Positions 34,111 to 38,766 of a stretch of 38,766 bases of DNA are shown here, one piece after another (the stretch's first letter is position 1; each line of letters opens with the position of its first letter). The notes under the pieces are model-generated. The model was given only the letters and a program-made list of their open reading frames with translations, did not search any database and was not told the DNA's origin. Where the stretch lies: NCBI GenBank assembly GCA_017854775.1, contig JAFMHC010000020.1, positions 1 through 38,766 of the forward strand, written 5' to 3'. Source of the DNA: Gammaproteobacteria bacterium (GTDB lineage: Bacteria; Pseudomonadota; Gammaproteobacteria; Arenicellales; Arenicellaceae). Made by a program: the position numbers and the translations under genes.

Positions 34111-35055
34111 TTAAGCCACAAGCTTTTGTTCAATCGCCTTGAGCAAATCTAACGCAATGTTAGTGCCATAAGCTTGATTAATTTCCATGATACAGGTGGG
34201 GCTAGTAACGTTGATTTCAGTCAAACGATCGCCGATAACATCTAAGCCTGCAAACATAATATTACGCTTTACTAATTCTGGCCCCACAATCGATGCAATG
34301 TGTCGGTCGGTCTCGCTAATGGCCTGTGCAACACCTCGGCCGCCGACCGCTAGATTGCCCCGTGTTTCGCCCTTGGCCGCTATGCGTGCCAAGACATAGG
34401 GAATCGGCTCTCCGTTAACCATTAATATACGCTTATCGCCGTCGACAATCTCAGGCATATAACGCTGAGCCATGGCATAGACACTTTCATGTTTAGTCAG
34501 TGTTTCGATAATCACACCGATATTGGGTGAATCAGTTTGCACCCGAAAGATCGATGCGCCGCCCATGCCATCAAGTGGCTTAACGATAATGTCGTCATGC
34601 TTGGCTAAGAAAGCCCGAAAGTCACTACTCTTACGGGTAATGATGGTGTCTGGGCATACCTCTGGAAACCAAGCGCAATAGGCTTTTTCGTTGCAATCTC
34701 GCAATGCCTTCGGTGAGTTAACCACCAGTGCGCCTTGCTGTTCGGCGAGCTCCAAAATATAGGTCGAGTATACGAACTCCATATCAAACGGCGGGTCCTT
34801 ACGCATCAAAATAGCGTCTAAATCGCCGAGTTTGATGCGACGGCTTGCTGCTAGATCAAACCAGTGTTCGGGATTTTGATATGTGCTAAGCGATCGAGCA
34901 TCACCATAGGCAATGCCATTGTCGATGGATAGATCGTTCATTTCTAAATACTCGACATCCCAACCTAATAGCTGAGCCTGCCAGATCATCTCGAAAGTGC
35001 TGTCTTTTTTTATATTGATGGAGTCGATAGGATCCATTACTACGCCGATTTTCAT
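34111..35055 (-). CDS. gshB: Glutathione synthetase
   Basis: This 314-residue ATP-grasp enzyme ligates glycine to gamma-glutamylcysteine. Family blocks include MKIGVVMDPIDSINIKKDSTFEMIWQA at the N-terminus, LMRKDPPFDMEFVYSTYILE, IVKPLDGMGGASIFR (ATP-grasp loop), RYMPEIVDGDKRILMVNGEP, and ARIAAKGETRGNLAVGG with the metal-binding ITEINVTSPTCIMEINQ near the end. Length is typical. It heads the gshB-tonB-ruvX set with tight spacing. Confidence 0.96.
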   Translation of the reverse strand: MKIGVVMDPIDSINIKKDSTFEMIWQAQLLGWDVEYLEMNDLSIDNGIAYGDARSLSTYQNPEHWFDLAASRRIKLGDLDAILMRKDPPFDMEFVYSTYILELAEQQGALVVNSPKALRDCNEKAYCAWFPEVCPDTIITRKSSDFRAFLAKHDDIIVKPLDGMGGASIFRVQTDSPNIGVIIETLTKHESVYAMAQRYMPEIVDGDKRILMVNGEPIPYVLARIAAKGETRGNLAVGGRGVAQAISETDRHIASIVGPELVKRNIMFAGLDVIGDRLTEINVTSPTCIMEINQAYGTNIALDLLKAIEQKLVA

Positions 35056-35270
35056 GCTAATTGAGTCTCAGGTTTGCGCTTGCTGATTTGGCCGTTTTTA
35101 ACTTTGGCTATGTTACCTCGAATGTGGTCGAAAGTAACTCACGAAAATGACTCGTTAAGCTGACATTATTGTAACCGTCGACTATTGCTCATCCTCAGGA
35201 CCATGATAGCCTCTGTAGTGTGAAATTATTTGTAAGCGACCGATGGCCGCGCCGGCAATAAGGGTGAATT

Positions 35271-35867
35271 ATGATTGCAGTACAAACCGAGCGAGTAAAC
35301 CTTCGCCAATGGCGTGCCGAAGATAAACCTCTATTTGCCGCAATCAACGCCGACCCAAAGGTAATGGAGTATTTTCCGAGCACGCTTTCTAGGGCGCAAA
35401 GCGATGCCTTGGTAGACCGGGTTAGCAATGACATTAATCTGTCGGGATGGGGGTTTTGGGCTGCAGAGAGAGTCGATACGGCTGAGTTTATTGGTTTTGT
35501 CGGCATTAATTATAGTGCAGACGGCCTGCCATTCGCGCCTTGCGTCGACATTGGTTGGCGTCTGGGCAGCCAGCATTGGGGGCAGGGCTTAGCGACTGAG
35601 GCGGCTCATGGCGCTATGGCTTTCGCTTTTGCTCAGGCTAATATAGAAAAATTGGTGTCGATGACGTCGCTGGCAAATACAGCTTCAGAGCGGGTTATGC
35701 AAAAACTTGGGATGATTAAAGCACCGAAAACATTTTTGCATCCAAAAATAGCTCAGGGACATTTATTGCAGGAGCACGTTTTGTATCAACTAAATCGTGA
35801 TCAATGGCGCAACAACGACATGGTTAGCGGCAAAATAGTGACTAACGGAAAGCTAAGAAAGGGGTAA
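35271..35867 (+). CDS. RimJ/RimL-type GNAT acetyltransferase
   Basis: This 198-residue protein begins with ERVNLRQWRAEDKPLFAAINADPKVMEYFP, the standard opening of RimJ/RimL-like acetyltransferases. Acetyl-CoA motif A is WGQGLATEAA, in GWRLGSQHWGQGLATEA. The late NTASERVMQKLGM matches motif B. It probably acetylates a protein N-terminus or a small amine; the target is unknown. The ribosome site is GGGTG before ATG 35271. Three bases separate its stop from the next gene, so they are translationally linked. Confidence 0.88.
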   Translation: MIAVQTERVNLRQWRAEDKPLFAAINADPKVMEYFPSTLSRAQSDALVDRVSNDINLSGWGFWAAERVDTAEFIGFVGINYSADGLPFAPCVDIGWRLGSQHWGQGLATEAAHGAMAFAFAQANIEKLVSMTSLANTASERVMQKLGMIKAPKTFLHPKIAQGHLLQEHVLYQLNRDQWRNNDMVSGKIVTNGKLRKG

Positions 35868-35870
35868 TTA

Positions 35871-37685
35871 ATGCATCGACGACTAAGATTAAATAGTAGC
35901 GGCATCGAGATGGCTAGCAAATTGATTTTAGTTTTCGTGCTTTTGGGTGCCAATGTTACAACTACTGACGCTTTTGCCCAACAGGTTTCCAATTCTTTCG
36001 CCCAGACCACTCGGGTTGAAAATTTAAGCCCGCAGACATTGATTAAAATTATAGACCGGTACCGCGGTAAGCCGTACGAGAATTTTCGTCGATTCGTGCT
36101 TGATCTCTATCTGACTGGCAAACCAATGCTCAGCCTAGAGCAACATAATGCGATTGGAGATTTCGCCGCTAACAAACGCATAAGCCCAGCTGAGGCTTTC
36201 GTGGTTCATCGGCTTCTAGGTGTGTACACACGCTTAAAATATGGCGGTGAGGCGAGGCGAATGTTAGCAAAGTTGGTGTCGATACCGAGCGTTAGGCAAG
36301 ACGGGGTTGAGCAGCATAAAAATGCTAATTTCATTCGCTTAGAGAAAACTATCGCCGCCTATGCCAAAGAGTTCAAACTCAAGTATAAAAATATTGGCGG
36401 CCGAGTTTATGAAGTTAGTTTACCTGGCAAGGGGGGCGTGCAAATCGGTTTACACGCCCACGGCGATGTGGTGCCAGTTAATCCCGATCTTTGGAAACTT
36501 GAAGACGGCACTAAACTTGATCCGTTTAAAATGACCCAAGTTGGTAACAAACTCTACGGGCGCGGCACACAAGACGATAAAAACGGCATTGTGGCTAGCA
36601 TGATCGCGATGCGAATCATTAAGGAAGAAAACATTAAATTGTTCAATAGCTTCAAATTATTGATTGATACCACGGAAGAAACGACATCAACCGCAATACC
36701 GTACTATTTTAAGCGGCACGCTAAACCTCTCTACAATATTGCTCTAGACGGTAACTACCCGGTTGTTATTGCTGAAAAGGGCTTCGGGCTTCTATTTGCG
36801 CGGATCCCGGTTCGGCGATCAAACGGCGCTGGCAACCAGCTGGTTAGCGTTAGTGGTGGCTTAGCGGTAAATCAAATACCGAAGGCGTCACAGGCCGTCA
36901 TAAAGACGGCAGCGCCTGAGCGTCTAGCCGCTAGACTAAATGATTTAGCGGGCAAGTTTGTTGATCACAATGGCGGTGATTTTACCGTTGTTGCCACACC
37001 GCAGTCCGGCGCGGTCATTTTGAATGTGACCGGCGTGTCGGCTCATTCTTCTGACCCTGGATCTGGCGTTAATCCAGTGTCGCGAATGTTTCTGTTCATC
37101 CATACCCTGCGTAAGGACGGTCTAGTGGAAGAAAATCACGTCACCTTAGCGGCTAATTTTATATCTGAGAACATAGGCTTAGATTATTTTGGGACGCAGT
37201 TTGGCGTCAATTTTACACATCCGTTTATGGGGCCGCTTACCGCGGCTGTAACACAAGTTAAACAAGACGATAAAGTGCTCGAAGTTGCGATTAATTTTCG
37301 GATCCCAGTTGGCAAGCCGCTTGCTGAGATCGAAACCGTGGTGATGACTAGGGTCGATCAGTGGAATTTAAATAACGGTTCAGTTATGGATTTTGAGTTC
37401 GATGCTGATGAAGCCATGTATCGTGATCCAGACGGCCGCTGGTTAGGCGTGTTACTCGACATTGCGTCAGAAAACCTCGCTTTGCCGAAACAATTTGGCT
37501 CATCTAGTGCCGGTACCTCGGTACATTTTTTGCCCAACGGTATTCAATTTGGTTTGGCTATGCCCAACGAAAAGTATACTGGTCACAACGCCAATGAATT
37601 CAAAACGATTGATCAGTTTTTGCTCGACTTGCAAATAGTTACCGAGGCGATGATGAGAATTGGGCTAATGAGAAACCTAGACTAA
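35871..37685 (+). CDS. Secreted M20-family metallopeptidase (dipeptidase-like)
   Basis: This 604-residue protein has a signal peptide ending near ANVTTTDAFA-QQ (36/37). Residues 37-125 are a helical extension, then comes an M20 catalytic domain. Zinc ligands are visible in GLHAHGDVVPV (H197, D199), the bridging Asp in YGRGTQDDKNG (D235 or D236), the catalytic/metal Glu pair in DTTEETTS (E269, E270), and a later His in SSAGTSVHFLPNG. PepV-like dipeptidases and carboxypeptidases share this pattern. GGGG six bases before ATG 35871 supports this start over an internal ATG at 35910. Export implies peptide digestion outside the inner membrane. It is coupled to the RimJ-like gene. Confidence 0.9.
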   Translation: MHRRLRLNSSGIEMASKLILVFVLLGANVTTTDAFAQQVSNSFAQTTRVENLSPQTLIKIIDRYRGKPYENFRRFVLDLYLTGKPMLSLEQHNAIGDFAANKRISPAEAFVVHRLLGVYTRLKYGGEARRMLAKLVSIPSVRQDGVEQHKNANFIRLEKTIAAYAKEFKLKYKNIGGRVYEVSLPGKGGVQIGLHAHGDVVPVNPDLWKLEDGTKLDPFKMTQVGNKLYGRGTQDDKNGIVASMIAMRIIKEENIKLFNSFKLLIDTTEETTSTAIPYYFKRHAKPLYNIALDGNYPVVIAEKGFGLLFARIPVRRSNGAGNQLVSVSGGLAVNQIPKASQAVIKTAAPERLAARLNDLAGKFVDHNGGDFTVVATPQSGAVILNVTGVSAHSSDPGSGVNPVSRMFLFIHTLRKDGLVEENHVTLAANFISENIGLDYFGTQFGVNFTHPFMGPLTAAVTQVKQDDKVLEVAINFRIPVGKPLAEIETVVMTRVDQWNLNNGSVMDFEFDADEAMYRDPDGRWLGVLLDIASENLALPKQFGSSSAGTSVHFLPNGIQFGLAMPNEKYTGHNANEFKTIDQFLLDLQIVTEAMMRIGLMRNLD

Positions 37686-37737
37686 TGAGAAATATAGATT
37701 AGTTCGAGATAGAGACCTAACTAGATAGTAGATAGTT

Positions 37738-38766
37738 CTACGCTAATAATAAGAAGCATAAGCCGCTGATAACAATTGCCAACACTATATTGAGCATAAA
37801 ACCCTCGCGCATCATTTCCTTTATGCTGATCTGCTCGGTAGCGTAGGCAATCGCATTTGGCGCAGTGGCGACCGGCAACATGAATGCGCAAGAGGCCGAG
37901 ATCGTAGCCGGAATCATTAATAACTCAATCGGTAGATTTGTGCTTGTCGCGGTTGCGGCCAGTATCGGCAGCACTAGAGTGGTTGTCGCTAAGTTGGAAT
38001 TAACCTCAGTGAAGAAAGTCACGCTCAAGCAAATTAACAGAATCACCAAGTAAATTGGTAGCGTCGCAACAACGCCACTTAGGCCACCGCCGATAAGCTC
38101 TGCCAAGCCACTCTCAAAGAACGCTTTAGCGATGGTAATGCCAGCACCAAACATTAATAGTATTCCCCATGGAATAGTGGTGGCGGTGGGCCAGTCGAGC
38201 AAGCCATCGCCTTTTTCGGAGCGCACTACAAACATTAATGTCGCGCCCAACATTGCCACTGTTGCATCGCCAACGCCGCTGGCTCCAACAGCATTAGTCC
38301 AGCCGCCGAACGGCTGCGACCTGAAAACCCATAAAAATACAATCAGAGCAAACACTGATATCACTCGTTTCTCGTCCTGGCTCCAAGCGCCTATTGTCGG
38401 CAGAGAGACTTCGCAAGGACCTTTGACATTGCGGCTCAGCCAAAGCCAGCTGATGGGCAATATTACTGCCACAATTGGCATGCCAATCATCATCCAGTCT
38501 AAAAAGCCGAATTCTGTGCCAGTTACCTGTTGGTAAACTCCGGCAAAAATTACATTGGGTGGCGTTCCAACTAAGGTAGCAATGCCACCAATTGAACACG
38601 CGTAGGCGACAGAAATAATCAGCGGTGCGGTCAGTTTCGGGTTATTCACTTGTTTTAAGCACGCCAACACGATTGGCATTAACATCAAGCAAGTAGCGGT
38701 ATTACTGATCCACATGGATAGAAATGCGGCGGTGAGCATGAACGCGGCAATTAGCCGTTTAACGCT
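37738..38766 (-). CDS. SLC13/DASS-family sodium-coupled anion symporter (5' end outside window)
   Basis: The frame stays open to the window edge (38766), so the N-terminus is missing; 342 residues are present. Two family SNT-type motifs are visible: MWISNTATCLMLMPI in the first half and TEVNSNLATTTLVLPI in the second. These lie in the re-entrant loops that bind Na+ and the carboxylate or other anion. ATLVGTPPNVIFAGVY is the third conserved block. Substrates in the family include succinate, citrate and sulfate; which one cannot be told here. It converges with the M20 peptidase gene. Confidence 0.9.
   Translation of the reverse strand, partial: SVKRLIAAFMLTAAFLSMWISNTATCLMLMPIVLACLKQVNNPKLTAPLIISVAYACSIGGIATLVGTPPNVIFAGVYQQVTGTEFGFLDWMMIGMPIVAVILPISWLWLSRNVKGPCEVSLPTIGAWSQDEKRVISVFALIVFLWVFRSQPFGGWTNAVGASGVGDATVAMLGATLMFVVRSEKGDGLLDWPTATTIPWGILLMFGAGITIAKAFFESGLAELIGGGLSGVVATLPIYLVILLICLSVTFFTEVNSNLATTTLVLPILAATATSTNLPIELLMIPATISASCAFMLPVATAPNAIAYATEQISIKEMMREGFMLNIVLAIVISGLCFLLLA

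Overview
The window looks like a chromosome segment of a free-living, probably marine gammaproteobacterium. Base composition is moderate. The gene order on the right (gshB, tonB-like, ruvX, pyrB, then pilT-pilU, then yggS-proC-yggT-metX-metW) is the core arrangement known from Pseudomonas and relatives. There are also several transporters of sodium-coupled families (AGCS, NhaC, SLC13/DASS) and a TonB-dependent receptor. I do not assign a genus.

Layout. 1-3.5 kb: the tail of an unidentified gene, a GNAT acetyltransferase, a small membrane-anchored protein with an EF-hand-like loop, and a seven-helix membrane protein fused to a spermidine-synthase-type domain. 3.59-3.76 kb: a 55-bp tandem repeat between convergent genes. 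3.76-7.7 kb: a purine-salvage locus with a phosphoribosyltransferase, an AzgA-type permease, an apparently exported lipoprotein nucleoside 2-deoxyribosyltransferase and, divergently, an adenine/adenosine deaminase. These could form a route from extracellular deoxynucleoside to free base, uptake, deamination and nucleotide. 7.8-10.25 kb: initiator tRNA-Met, an MscS channel with a degenerate cyclic-nucleotide-binding domain, and elongator tRNA-Met. Both tRNAs have recognisable promoters and terminators.

10.7-16.1 kb is the most accessory-looking part. It holds a lipoprotein and a 51-codon secreted Cys-rich mini-protein in one unit, a CadC-type membrane regulator with a beta-propeller sensor domain, and a 700-residue secreted protein with an FN3 domain followed by a region resembling the MACPF pore-forming fold. 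16.4-24.5 kb: an AGCS amino-acid symporter, a TonB-dependent receptor, an NhaC antiporter, an EamA exporter and a formyltransferase-fold enzyme.

24.5-35.1 kb is housekeeping: a DUF1456 protein, metW/metX, yggT, proC, yggS, pilT/pilU, pyrB, ruvX, a TonB-family protein and gshB. A 186-bp MITE-like element with terminal inverted repeats and a 5-bp target duplication sits between ruvX and pyrB, where relatives often carry pyrR. 35.2-38.8 kb: a RimJ-like acetyltransferase coupled to a secreted M20 peptidase, and an SLC13-type anion symporter cut by the window edge.

The best candidates for something undescribed are the FN3/MACPF-like secreted protein with its nearby membrane regulator, the 51-aa secreted Cys mini-protein, the exported deoxyribosyltransferase within a purine salvage locus, and the MITE.
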